A stretch of 64,000 nucleotides of DNA from UBA5078 sp964538025 (lineage in GTDB: Bacteria; Pseudomonadota; Gammaproteobacteria; Pseudomonadales; Pseudohongiellaceae): contig CAZICZ010000006.1 in the NCBI GenBank assembly GCA_964538025.1, positions 124,001 through 188,000 of the forward strand, in the 5' to 3' direction. The notes below the pieces were generated by a model. The model had not been told where the DNA came from and searched no databases. It saw nothing but the letters and a program-made list of their open reading frames with translations. Within the stretch, counting starts at the first letter, position 1, and each line of letters starts with the position of its first letter. Both the position numbers and the translations under genes were made by a program. This document shows positions 32,762-41,363 of this stretch, piece after piece.

Positions 32762-35293
32762 TTAGAAATCAGCTTTCACACGGGCGTACAAGAAGCGGCC
32801 GTTGGGGCTAAAGGCACCGCTGGTCACGTACTTGTTGCTGGTACCGGAGTTGATGTCCACAGGGCGGACTTTCTCTGGCATGGTGTTGAGCAGGTTGTCA
32901 GCACCGATCACGAAGGTGTAGTTGTCGCGGAAGGTGTACGCGATTTCGCCACCGAAAATGGTCTTGTCGCCAACCCAGTAATCACGCGCAGGGACTGCGT
33001 TAGACGGTACGACAAAATACTCGTCGTAGTAGTTCGCCTGCAGCGTGAAGCGGAAGTCACCCAGCGTGTGGTTCGCACGGAAGTTGCCACGGTTGGCAGG
33101 GATTCCGTCCTCGAGGTCAGCCACGTTGGCGCGTGTCAGCAGACCTGGCGTGAAGCTGTCCAGTACCTGCTTGGTCCAGGCCCAGGACGCGGCAAACTCG
33201 GTGCGACCCAGTGAGTCCCAATCCATCGCCCAGGAACCGACCACTTCCACCCCTTCGTTGGTCGTAGACATGTCGTTCGTGTAGTAGTTGAAGGACACGA
33301 TGCTGCGGGCACCAGAGATACCCGAGGCTTCCAGTTCCAGTGCAATCGCCGGCGTGATGTCGAAGGTTGCAGAGTTCAGGATGCGGTCTTTCAGCTCAAT
33401 ACGGTAGTAGTCCACAGTCAGGTCAAGACCGCCAATCTCGGTGGCAACACCGATACTGAAGTTCTTGGACTTTTCAGGTGTCAGTTCCTGACCACCGAAC
33501 CGCTGGGAAATTGGGTTGGTAGGAGGAATTTGTCCCTGGGTGACCGGGATGCTGTCCACAACACCTGTGCTGATGTTGGAGATATTGGCCTGGCCCGGAG
33601 ACGGTGCGCGGAAGCCGGTGCTGATGGTTGAGCGGATGTTGGTGGTATCCGTCAGCGCATAGCGGGCTGTCAGCTTGCCGTTGGTGGTGTCGCCGAAGGT
33701 GTTGTAGAAATCTTCGTAACGGATGGCAGCACCCAGCAGCAGCTTCGCAGTGGCGTCCACTTCGAGGTCGGCATAGATACTCCAGTTTTTACGATCCCAC
33801 ACGCCTTGCTGGTCAGGACCAAAGCCCTGGAAACCATCAGAGCCGACGCCGGCGCCCAGTGCGGCGTAAGGTCCTGCTCGGTAGGAGTCCTGGTCGTTGG
33901 AATTCACCTTGAAGATTTCACGGCGCCATTCAAACCCGTACGCAACGTTCAACGGAGAGTACATGCCGACATCAAACGGCTTGGACATGTCGATGTTGAA
34001 GTTGTTTTCGATGGTGGTGTAGATCCCGGGCTCGAAGCTGGTGGGAGACTGCGGACCCATCGAGGGGTTTGTGGTGTTGGCAATGTGGTAGGTCATTTCG
34101 GAGAAGCCGTTGCCGATGCTGACATCGTAAGTGGTGCCATCGTTCAGCTCGCCTTTCAGGCCGACCACGTTGGAGGCATCGGTGTTGCTGCCGCCGAACA
34201 CCGGCGTATAGCCACCGGGGAACCACTCGAGGAAGGTAAAGCACTGATCATCGGCCAGACCGGCAGCGCGTGCTGCTACGGAGCTGGTCACGCCGTTGGT
34301 CACACCACGCTTGATTGTCGGGCAGGTTGTGCCAGATCCTGGTGTGGTGTCGAAGAACAGCTGGTTGGAGCCGCTGGTGAACACACCGCTGCGGTTTTCA
34401 GGGTTACGGAAGAAGAAGCCGAGTTCCACTTCTTTCTCGCTGTAACCGGAGAAAGAGTACAGCGTCTGGTCGCCGCCAAGATCAATGCCGACGTTCGCGA
34501 ACAGGTTCACGATCTCGGTGTCTGGCAGTCCTTGCTCCTGCACGTTGAAACGAATTGCCTTGTTGCCGGCGTTGTAGATGGAGAGCGCGTCACCGCGCTG
34601 AATGCTGCGGTCGCTCTTCTTGTTGTCGGTCATGTCCATGCTGAGGCTGGCGAAGCCTGATTCACCCAGCGGCAGGCCGACGTTGGCGGCCAGATAGTTC
34701 AACTCGCCGTCATTGGTTTCAGTCAGATAACCCGTCTTGTATTCAACAGACAGGCCATCGCGGTTTTCTTTCGGAATGAAGTTGATTACGCCTGCGATAG
34801 CGTCTGAGCCGTATTGGGCAGCAGCACCGTCACGCAGCACTTCCACCTGACGCAGTGCGATCGGAGGAATCTGAGCGATATCAGGGAAATGGGTTCCCTG
34901 ACGGCCGAATTGCACCGCGGCGGAACGGTGACGGCGCTTGCCGCCTACCAGAACCAGGGTGTCGTCGGCAGGCAGGCCGCGCAGGGTCGCGGGGCGTACC
35001 AGAGAGTTGGAGTCGTTAATGTCCTGCACGTCCACGTTAAAGGTTGGTACGAGGTTACGCAGCAGGTCATTCAGGTCAGCTGTCCCCTGATCCTGGAAAT
35101 CTGATGCTGAGAACACATCGACGGGAGCAGCGGAGTCAAGCGCTGTGCGTGGTGCGCGGCGTGAACCGGTGACGACCACTTCTTCGATGTCAGCACCCTG
35201 ACCCTGGGCCATGGCGACTGGGGCAGTTGTGGCTGCTACAGAGCCCAGCAGGGCGGCAACCGATGACATTGTCAGCAGGTTTGAGATTTTCAT
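32762..35293 (-). CDS. TonB-dependent outer-membrane receptor
   Basis: An 843-residue receptor with a signal peptide (ending VAMAQGQ), a TonB box-like segment DIEEVVVTGSR and a plug domain (VDVFSASDFQDQGTADLNDLL, LRGLPADDTLVLVGGKRRH, RQVEVLRDGAAAQYGSDAIAGVINFI). The beta barrel ends with the outer-membrane signature Phe (ARVKADF). It imports an unknown ligand powered by TonB-ExbBD. AAGGGA precedes the ATG. Its promoter shares a paired GGAGG motif with the oxidase gene beyond the regulator, suggesting the ligand is linked to the oxidase substrate. Confidence 0.95.
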   Translation of the reverse strand: MKISNLLTMSSVAALLGSVAATTAPVAMAQGQGADIEEVVVTGSRRAPRTALDSAAPVDVFSASDFQDQGTADLNDLLRNLVPTFNVDVQDINDSNSLVRPATLRGLPADDTLVLVGGKRRHRSAAVQFGRQGTHFPDIAQIPPIALRQVEVLRDGAAAQYGSDAIAGVINFIPKENRDGLSVEYKTGYLTETNDGELNYLAANVGLPLGESGFASLSMDMTDNKKSDRSIQRGDALSIYNAGNKAIRFNVQEQGLPDTEIVNLFANVGIDLGGDQTLYSFSGYSEKEVELGFFFRNPENRSGVFTSGSNQLFFDTTPGSGTTCPTIKRGVTNGVTSSVAARAAGLADDQCFTFLEWFPGGYTPVFGGSNTDASNVVGLKGELNDGTTYDVSIGNGFSEMTYHIANTTNPSMGPQSPTSFEPGIYTTIENNFNIDMSKPFDVGMYSPLNVAYGFEWRREIFKVNSNDQDSYRAGPYAALGAGVGSDGFQGFGPDQQGVWDRKNWSIYADLEVDATAKLLLGAAIRYEDFYNTFGDTTNGKLTARYALTDTTNIRSTISTGFRAPSPGQANISNISTGVVDSIPVTQGQIPPTNPISQRFGGQELTPEKSKNFSIGVATEIGGLDLTVDYYRIELKDRILNSATFDITPAIALELEASGISGARSIVSFNYYTNDMSTTNEGVEVVGSWAMDWDSLGRTEFAASWAWTKQVLDSFTPGLLTRANVADLEDGIPANRGNFRANHTLGDFRFTLQANYYDEYFVVPSNAVPARDYWVGDKTIFGGEIAYTFRDNYTFVIGADNLLNTMPEKVRPVDINSGTSNKYVTSGAFSPNGRFLYARVKADF

Positions 35294-35393
35294 ATTGTCT
35301 TTTCCCTTTTCAAACGTTTCTTAGTGAGTTGCAAAAGAGGTCTCGGGGGCTTTTCATCTTGTGGGACAGGCCGCCCGAATTTGTAGCCATGCA

Positions 35394-35399
35394 ATTATC
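35394..35399 (-). promoter_or_regulatory. -10 box of the TonB receptor promoter
   Basis: GATAAT on the minus strand lies exactly 20 nt downstream of the proximal GGAGG box. No good -35 hexamer is present, as expected for an activator-dependent promoter. The predicted leader to the start codon is about 95 nt. Confidence 0.55.
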
Positions 35400-35412
35400 T
35401 TTAGGCAGGGGT

Positions 35413-35450
35413 TCAAAGTCCTCCTAAAAACATTCCGAATACCTCCTCAA
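35413..35450 (-). promoter_or_regulatory. Paired GGAGG operator upstream of TonB receptor gene
   Basis: On the minus strand, TTGAGGAGGTATTC is followed by TTTAGGAGGACTTTG. The GGAGG cores (35446-35442 and 35424-35420) are 22 bp apart, about two helical turns. The same pair with the same spacing precedes the oxidase gene at 37796-37834. Binding by the adjacent winged-helix regulator is inferred. Confidence 0.6.
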
Positions 35451-35570
35451 TCTGTGTAAGTGTCGCTAATTCAGGTGCTTATCATGAAATGCAGGCGAAA
35501 CGGCAAAGGCGGATCACGGGGAGGGAGAGAAGGGGTTTCAGGGGGGGCATTCGCTGCCTTGAGGGCAGGA

Positions 35571-37706
35571 TCAATCGCGAATGGAGCGTGCCTGCATGCC
35601 GCGCAATTTGCGCTCCTCGAGCTCGGACCATTCTTCACGGGTCCACAAATCGTTGCGGGGCATGAAGGTGTTACTGTCATAGGCAGCCTTGGCTTTGTCA
35701 CTCAGGCTTACGCCCAGCACCGGCCCCATTTCCATGACGCCCTCCATCAGCTGCCGTTGCCAGCGCTTGCCAAAGTTCAGTTCCTCCAGCACAGCCTCGT
35801 AGCGAGGGTCTTCCAGTACCGACGCCGGGAAGTACTTTTCGGCACTGTGCGTCACGTTGAACAGGCGTCGTTTCTGCAGGGGAGGAATGTTGCGCCAGTA
35901 CTCAACGCCCGTGTCGATGTCGCCGAGCATGAAGCTCAGTGCCCCTTTGGTGAAATTGAAATCCTCACCCTTGCTCATGATGGCGGCGTAGGCAGGGCTG
36001 CCGATTTCAATGGAGCCGTTCAGAAAGCCGATGATGGCCTCGCTGTAATGCGCAAGGATGCCCTCTTCGTCCACTTCCCGCTGACGGTTAAGGTACATTT
36101 CTGCCTGGCGGAAATCCCCGGCAAGCGCCAGGTTGGTGGCCACGGTGCCCAAAAAGCCGATGTGGTAGGGACGCTCCTGCAATTGCACCTTTGCGGAGAG
36201 CAGCTGAGAGCGCGGCGGCTGCACATTGCTGCGATAACTCCAGACCTCGTCGGGCGAGATCTCGAAGGGGCCAACCTCGCTCGCGCTGTTCAAAAACTGC
36301 TGGGCCTCGTCATAAAGCCGGGCGCCGATGAGGAAAAGGGCGTAGTGGGCAATGGCAAATTCAGGCGGGTGCCCGGACATGATCTGGCTGCGCAGTTGTT
36401 GTTCCTGTTGCTCCTGATTGACGCCACTCATCCGCAATTTGATTTCATTGATGGAGGCAAGCACGGGACTGTCGGGCGCAATGCGGGCGACCTCGCGATG
36501 GAGATCGCTGATCAGTTGTGTCAGTTCCTGAATCCGGGCGCTGCTGCTGTAGACCGCCAGATTGTTCGCTGCGGTAGCAACTCCCTGATAGGCATTGATG
36601 AAGCCGGGGTCCAATTCGATTGCCGAACGGTGATAGTCGATCGCCCGTTTGAAATCATCGGGGCTGAACTGATTGTAGTAAAAATCGCCTCGCAGAAATC
36701 GCTCGTAGGCAATGGCATTGGTGGTGCCCCAGTCCAGCATCTGTGAGCGTTCACTCTCGTCCAAATGCACGGCCAGTGCACTGACAACGTTCGAAACGAT
36801 CTGATCTTGCAGGCCAAAGAGGTCGTCCAGCGGCAGGTCGAACTGCTCCGAATACTGGTGGACACCGTCCGAAGCGCGCGTCAACTGGATGGTGACCCGA
36901 ATGCGTCCTTCTGCCGTTTGCACACTGCCGTGCAGCACGTGATCCGCGTGAAGGTCCCGTGCGCGGTCGGCCACTCTTTCCGAACGCGGTGTGCCTTCTA
37001 AATCGTCAAGGCTACGAGAAGGTGAGAGGACTTCTAGGTGGCTGAGCTTGGACAGTCCATTGACCAGCGATTCCCGCAGCCCCTCGGTGAGGAACTGATT
37101 GCCGGCGTCCAGCTCACGGTTTACGAAGGGCAGCACGGCCAAACGGATGATTTCATCCCTGTCACTTTCGACGCCCTTGCTTGGCCAAAGCAGAACAGAC
37201 AGAAAAATGGCCAGCGCAGCCCCGCCGGCGAGTACCCGTTTGTCCAGCAGCGCATTGATGCGGAACTTGGTTGAGGAGACATGGGTCACCGAGATCGGGG
37301 CACTCTCGCCGAGCGTCTCAAGCCCCTCCGTCCCCGCGTCTATCCGGACCTCTGCAATCAAGGAGTAACCCCGTTTCGGAATCGTGCGAATGTAGCGGGG
37401 TTGGTGGGCGTCATCGCCCAGTGCGCTGCGCAGTTCGGCAATGGCTTTGTGCACGGCATGGTCCGACGCAAAGGTGCCCTGCCAAAAATGCGAAAGAAGG
37501 ATGTCGTGACTGACCACCTCTCCCGCGTGCTCCGCCAGATAGTGAAGCACATCCATGCTGCGCGGGGTGATTTTGACCTCGTCACCCTTCCTGTGAAGGG
37601 TGCAGGTGCTTAGTGAGACATCCCATTCACCAATTTGAAATTTATGTGCTTTTTCGGTGATCACGGGGTTTCCGTAGCGGACAGAACAGAGGTAGGCGCG
37701 CTGCAT
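35571..37706 (-). CDS. ToxR/CadC-type membrane transcription regulator with TPR-like periplasmic domain
   Basis: A 711-residue one-component regulator. An OmpR-type winged helix occupies about residues 22-118 (TPRSMDVLHYLAEHAGEVVSHDILL, then DHAVHKAIAELRSALGDD and IRTIPKRGYSLIAEV). A single membrane helix lies at about 156-173, followed by a TolB-like segment (RLAVLPFVNRELDAGNQFLTEGLRESLVNGLSKL) and helical repeats that fit TPRs (YHRSAIELDPGFINAYQGVA). Such proteins read a periplasmic signal and bind DNA from the membrane. It sits between the TonB receptor and the amine oxidase, whose promoters share paired boxes. The start at 37706 lacks a clear ribosome-binding site; a GTG at codon 15 is possible. 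Confidence 0.88.
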   Translation of the reverse strand: MQRAYLCSVRYGNPVITEKAHKFQIGEWDVSLSTCTLHRKGDEVKITPRSMDVLHYLAEHAGEVVSHDILLSHFWQGTFASDHAVHKAIAELRSALGDDAHQPRYIRTIPKRGYSLIAEVRIDAGTEGLETLGESAPISVTHVSSTKFRINALLDKRVLAGGAALAIFLSVLLWPSKGVESDRDEIIRLAVLPFVNRELDAGNQFLTEGLRESLVNGLSKLSHLEVLSPSRSLDDLEGTPRSERVADRARDLHADHVLHGSVQTAEGRIRVTIQLTRASDGVHQYSEQFDLPLDDLFGLQDQIVSNVVSALAVHLDESERSQMLDWGTTNAIAYERFLRGDFYYNQFSPDDFKRAIDYHRSAIELDPGFINAYQGVATAANNLAVYSSSARIQELTQLISDLHREVARIAPDSPVLASINEIKLRMSGVNQEQQEQQLRSQIMSGHPPEFAIAHYALFLIGARLYDEAQQFLNSASEVGPFEISPDEVWSYRSNVQPPRSQLLSAKVQLQERPYHIGFLGTVATNLALAGDFRQAEMYLNRQREVDEEGILAHYSEAIIGFLNGSIEIGSPAYAAIMSKGEDFNFTKGALSFMLGDIDTGVEYWRNIPPLQKRRLFNVTHSAEKYFPASVLEDPRYEAVLEELNFGKRWQRQLMEGVMEMGPVLGVSLSDKAKAAYDSNTFMPRNDLWTREEWSELEERKLRGMQARSIRD

Positions 37707-37795
37707 TTCGGGCGCCGATTAATGGCCTGAAGTAGAGCGCAGAAACGCCGCAAGGTCAAGATAATGGCCCCTGTGTGGAGACATCGACATGGGGG

Positions 37796-37834
37796 TTTTA
37801 GGAGGTTTTCAGAAGGATTTTGGGAGGACTTTCA
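37796..37834 (+). promoter_or_regulatory. Paired GGAGG operator upstream of amine oxidase gene
   Basis: TTTTAGGAGGTTTTC is followed by TTTTGGGAGGACTTTC. The GGAGG cores at 37801-37805 and 37823-37827 are 22 bp apart, as in the TonB receptor promoter. Element order (box with TTTTC, then box with ACTTT) and orientation toward the gene are the same. It also lies about 90 bp upstream of the regulator gene, so it could control that gene too. Confidence 0.6.
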
Positions 37835-37847
37835 TCCTGTGCATCGC

Positions 37848-37853
37848 AATAAT
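37848..37853 (+). promoter_or_regulatory. -10 box of the amine oxidase promoter
   Basis: AATAAT lies exactly 20 nt after the proximal GGAGG box, the same distance as GATAAT in the TonB receptor promoter. The predicted leader to the GTG start at 37952 is about 95 nt. Confidence 0.55.
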
Positions 37854-37951
37854 CACCGTGCCGAAAACCCCTGACCGGTCGTCATTCCCGCGGGCGGTGG
37901 CAGGGCGTCAAGAGTCACCCCGCAGAATTTAGTGAAGTGAGGATAAAGCAA

Positions 37952-39523
37952 GTGTCAAAGCCAGTTACCCGTCGAGAATTCCTGAATCTGATCGCCGCTG
38001 CCGGAGGCACCGCCGCCGTGCTCGGAATCACCAGTGCACTCGGAATGATTCCCAGCAGTGCACGAGCCTCCGTCCCGGACCTGCTGCAACTCAATGGCCA
38101 GCGACGCAAAGCCGTAATCCTGGGTGCCGGTATTGCCGGTTTGACCGTGGCTTGGGAACTGACCAAGGCGGGCTACGATTGTACCGTTCTGGAGGCGTCA
38201 CACCGGGCGGGAGGAAGGGTCTTCACTGTGCGGTCCGGGACGCTGGTGGATGAAATCGGCAATCCGCAGATCTGTGAGTTCGATGACGAGCCTCATCTGT
38301 ACTTCAACGCGGGTGCCGCGCGCATCCCCAGCACACACAGCAATGTCCTTCACTACTGCAAGGAGCTAGGTGTTGAGCTCGAAATGTTCATCAACGAGAA
38401 CAAGGCGGCCTGGATCCAGGATGACAACATTCTCGGCGGCAAGCCCTTCCGAAACCGAGAACTGTCCACCAACGTGCGCGGGTTCATGGCGGAACTGATG
38501 GCCAAAGCCATGCAGGACGGTGATCTCGACCAACCTTTCAGTGATGAAGAGGCTGAGCTGATCATGGGTCTGATCCGCAATTTCGGCGACCTCAATCAGG
38601 ACTTCAAATATACCGGCAGTGATCGTGCGGGCTACGCCTCTGGGGACTACGTGACCCACACCGTGCAAAAAGAAATGATCAACATTCGTGACCTGCTGCG
38701 CGCCAATGCCTTGCGCCAGGTGATCAGCGATAACGAAGGGGAGACGGGCCCCATGCTCATGCAGGCCGTCGGAGGCAATGATCACATTCCTTATGGCTTC
38801 GTGAACAAGATCAAGGACAAGGTAAAGTTCCGCGCGATGGTGACCGCCATCCAGATCAAGGACAAAGGCGTGACGGTGCAGTACGACTACGACGGTCAGC
38901 GCCTCTCTCTTGATGCCGACTACTGCTTCAACAGCATTCCCAGCCATTTCATGGCCGGTATCGAGCACAACCTGCCGGCGCAGTATGCCAAAGACATGAA
39001 GTACATTCGTCGAGGCACTGCCATGAAAGGGGCCTTCCAGGCCAAGGAGCGATTCTGGGAAAAAGAAGGCATCTATGGCGGCATTTCATGGACCAATCAG
39101 CCCATTCGCCAGATCTGGTATCCCGCCCACGGGATCCACAAGGAAAAGGGCGTCATTCTTGCCGCCTATGACTATGGTAATGGCATGGACTACACGCGCA
39201 TGACCCAGGAACAACGCATCGAAATGATGCTGGCGCAGGGCGAGAAAGTGCATCCCAATTACCGGCAGATGGTGGAGAAGGGCATTACCATCGCATGGCA
39301 CCGAATGAACCATATGCTGGGCTGCTCTGCCCGCTGGCGCGTCGAGACCCCCGAGGAGCAGCGCATATTCGCGAACCTGCAAGCCTCCGTCGATGGCAAA
39401 TACTGGTGTATCGGCGACCAGATCAGTCACCACACGGCGTGGATGGAAAGCGCGATGCAATCCGCCCATGTGGCTCTGGCAGATCTCGACAAACGCGTTC
39501 GCGCCGAAGTAGCTGCTGCCTGA
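37952..39523 (+). CDS. Tat-exported flavin amine/L-amino-acid oxidase
   Basis: A 523-residue FAD enzyme of the monoamine oxidase/L-amino-acid oxidase group, exported by the Tat system (TRREFLNLIAAAGG near the N-terminus). The dinucleotide motif VILGAGIAGLTVAWELTKAGYDCTVLEA and GGRV follow, and the C-terminal FAD segment reads YWCIGDQISHHTAWMESAM. It should oxidise an amine or amino acid to the imine, with oxygen or an electron carrier as acceptor. GTG 37952 is chosen: GAGG lies 9 nt upstream and the distance to the shared operator then equals that of the TonB receptor gene. An upstream GTG at 37937 is possible. It lies divergent from the regulator. Confidence 0.88.
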   Translation: MSKPVTRREFLNLIAAAGGTAAVLGITSALGMIPSSARASVPDLLQLNGQRRKAVILGAGIAGLTVAWELTKAGYDCTVLEASHRAGGRVFTVRSGTLVDEIGNPQICEFDDEPHLYFNAGAARIPSTHSNVLHYCKELGVELEMFINENKAAWIQDDNILGGKPFRNRELSTNVRGFMAELMAKAMQDGDLDQPFSDEEAELIMGLIRNFGDLNQDFKYTGSDRAGYASGDYVTHTVQKEMINIRDLLRANALRQVISDNEGETGPMLMQAVGGNDHIPYGFVNKIKDKVKFRAMVTAIQIKDKGVTVQYDYDGQRLSLDADYCFNSIPSHFMAGIEHNLPAQYAKDMKYIRRGTAMKGAFQAKERFWEKEGIYGGISWTNQPIRQIWYPAHGIHKEKGVILAAYDYGNGMDYTRMTQEQRIEMMLAQGEKVHPNYRQMVEKGITIAWHRMNHMLGCSARWRVETPEEQRIFANLQASVDGKYWCIGDQISHHTAWMESAMQSAHVALADLDKRVRAEVAAA

Positions 39524-39918
39524 GTTTTCGGCATCTGTGTAGGCGCACGGTTCAAGTCAGAACAGCCTCCGGATGCCACGCTGAATCTTCATGCCCCGTC
39601 CGCGGGAAGTGAAGTAGATCTGGCGGGTGCCTAGGCGTCCGCAGGTCGCGATTCCGGAAACACTGTGTGCTGTGCTGCCGGAGTCTTTCGTTGTTTGGGC
39701 TCTGTGCCCGGACACAACTCTCCCATGCGAAGTAGTGAAGTTCTTTTGGGGAGGATCGATTGGTCCTCCCCATTTTTTTCGCCTCACGACTGGGAGCCGC
39801 CTTAGCGTTTCTCGCCATCAGCATTTCGCGTAGAATGCTCGCAATCCCCGTGAACGATTTCGGACCACGGCCCTCGCCACAACACGATGCCTCAACAGCC
39901 CTGGGAAACGCGCGCCGC
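39524..39918. other. Intergenic region holding a terminator
   Basis: These 395 bases contain no supported gene. The terminator at 39748 lies 224 nt after the oxidase stop, so the oxidase mRNA has a long 3' tail or a separate small transcript ends there. GGGC/GCCC and CCGG/CCGG mini-hairpins occur in between. No tRNA or known RNA family was recognised. Confidence 0.4.
39748..39779 (+). terminator. Intrinsic terminator downstream of oxidase gene
   Basis: A perfect 8-bp stem (GGGGAGGA at 39748-39755 / TCCTCCCC at 39764-39771) with an 8-nt loop is followed by A and seven T on the plus strand. Confidence 0.88.
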
Positions 39919-40413
39919 ATGAAGACTCTCTATCTTGTTCGACACGCCAAATCCAGTTGGGCTGTTCCAGGGCAACGGGATTTCGAACGCGCCCTCAATG
40001 AACGTGGTCTGCACGACGCACCTGAAATGGCGGTCCGTCTACAGCAGGCTGGCGCTCGGATCGATGTGATGGTGAGCAGTCCCGCAGAGCGCGCCCTGAA
40101 AACGGCAAGTCTATTCTGTGAGACCTGGGGTGTTGATCCGGCCACAATTGTTCAGGATCGCCAGATTTACCTTGCCGGAAGCCCCAAACTTTTGCAGATC
40201 ATCAGTCTTCTGGACGAAGGCTTTGAAAGCGCAATGCTGGTCGCTCACAACCCCGCGCTGACCGATCTTGCCAATGACCTTGCCCACGCCGGCATCGATA
40301 ACATTCCAACCTGCGGCATTGTGACCATTGCGCTGCCAGTGGAGCACTGGGCAGAAGTCCTGCCCGGCATCGGAAAGGTGATTTCCTTTGATTTTCCCAA
40401 GAATCCGGAGTGA
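39919..40413 (+). CDS. sixA: SixA-like histidine phosphatase
   Basis: A 164-residue phosphohistidine phosphatase of the RHG family. The catalytic motif LVRHAKSSW opens the protein (His9 in VRHAKSSW); the second catalytic His lies in LVAHNPALTDLAN, and the Arg of SSPAERALKTA completes the site. SixA in E. coli removes phosphate from HPt or PTS-Ntr proteins. ATG 39919 is chosen because the first strand starts immediately after it; the frame continues 53 codons upstream through the terminator, which is not credible coding sequence. The next gene starts 4 bp after its stop. Confidence 0.88.
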   Translation: MKTLYLVRHAKSSWAVPGQRDFERALNERGLHDAPEMAVRLQQAGARIDVMVSSPAERALKTASLFCETWGVDPATIVQDRQIYLAGSPKLLQIISLLDEGFESAMLVAHNPALTDLANDLAHAGIDNIPTCGIVTIALPVEHWAEVLPGIGKVISFDFPKNPE

Positions 40414-40417
40414 CAAG

Positions 40418-41362
40418 ATGTCCCGCGTCTGTCTGTTCGCCGTGTTCCTGATGGGGTTTGTCTTCAGTGGCTGCACGGCCGTTTCACAGTCTCCCGCAGG
40501 ACCCTGGGAATCACCTCTTCATCGGCAGCATCCCCTGACCGGAACGCTGTGGCAGGTGTCCGCAAACCGGCAGATCAGCGTGCAGGAGGCATTGGCATTG
40601 CTCGGTGCTTCTCGCGTCGCAATCCTCGGCGAAAAACACGACAACCCGGACCATCACCGTCTGCAAGCGTTTGTGCTGGAGGCGCTTGCGGACCGCGGCG
40701 CACTCGCAAAGGTCAGTTTTGAAATGTTGGATTCAGGTCAGTCAGCCGCGCTAACGTCGTTGACACCGCAGGACTGGGCGTCTGAATCACGGCTCAAGGA
40801 GCAGCTGCAATGGGACGAAGAGGGCTGGGAATGGGCGTACTATGGCCCGATGCTTCGCGCCCTGCTCGAAAGGGAAATTCCTGTGCGGACGGCCAATATC
40901 GCGCGTGACGAGATGATGGCCATTTACGGCGGGACACTCGACCCAGCGGTGGAGTCCCGACTCAACGAGGAACAACGCGAAAAACTGAACCAGGACATCG
41001 ATGAGAGTCATTGCGGCATGCTGCCCGCCAGTCAGTTTCCTTCCATGGTGCGGGTGCAACAGTCACGGGACGCAGCCATGGCAAACAGCCTGATGAGTGA
41101 CGCCGAATTATCCGGTGTGCGTGTGCTGATTGCAGGTAATTTTCACGCGCGGCGTGATCTGGGCGTGCCGAATTATCTGACATTGAACGAAGAGGAAATT
41201 CTCAGCCTTGCGTTTGTCGAAGTGCAGCCGTCGTTAATGTCACTGGACGCGTATCTCGAGGCATTTTCATCGATACTTCCCTACGATCTAGTCTGGTTTA
41301 CGCCGGCGGTGGAAGAGCAGGATTATTGCGCCCAGATGACAGGAAGTGGCGCTCAGCAATGA
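40418..41362 (+). CDS. ChaN-family lipoprotein
   Basis: A 314-residue predicted lipoprotein of the ChaN (haem/iron-regulated) family. A lipobox (FSGC, about residues 16-19) follows a short hydrophobic stretch. Family motifs are ILGEKHDNPDHHRLQ near residue 70, SFEMLD and a late IAGNFHARRDLGVPNYL. ChaN of Campylobacter binds two cofacial haems and is linked to iron uptake. ATG 40418 has GGAG 7 nt upstream. It is probably translated with sixA (4 bp apart) and converges on the DUF4159 gene. Confidence 0.85.
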   Translation: MSRVCLFAVFLMGFVFSGCTAVSQSPAGPWESPLHRQHPLTGTLWQVSANRQISVQEALALLGASRVAILGEKHDNPDHHRLQAFVLEALADRGALAKVSFEMLDSGQSAALTSLTPQDWASESRLKEQLQWDEEGWEWAYYGPMLRALLEREIPVRTANIARDEMMAIYGGTLDPAVESRLNEEQREKLNQDIDESHCGMLPASQFPSMVRVQQSRDAAMANSLMSDAELSGVRVLIAGNFHARRDLGVPNYLTLNEEEILSLAFVEVQPSLMSLDAYLEAFSSILPYDLVWFTPAVEEQDYCAQMTGSGAQQ

Positions 41363-41363
41363 C

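Noticed and set aside
35460..36746. 428-codon open frame antisense to the regulator gene
   Set aside because: It mirrors the TPR-like region of a convincing wHTH regulator and runs into the TonB receptor promoter; no recognisable protein.
39524..39747. Possible tRNA or 6S RNA suggested by a GGTTCAAGTC-like stretch
   Set aside because: No acceptor, D or anticodon stems can be formed around it, and the conserved 6S bubble sequences and neighbours are missing.
39557..39787. 76-codon minus-strand frame after the oxidase gene
   Set aside because: It begins inside the terminator stem-loop and shows no protein-like pattern.
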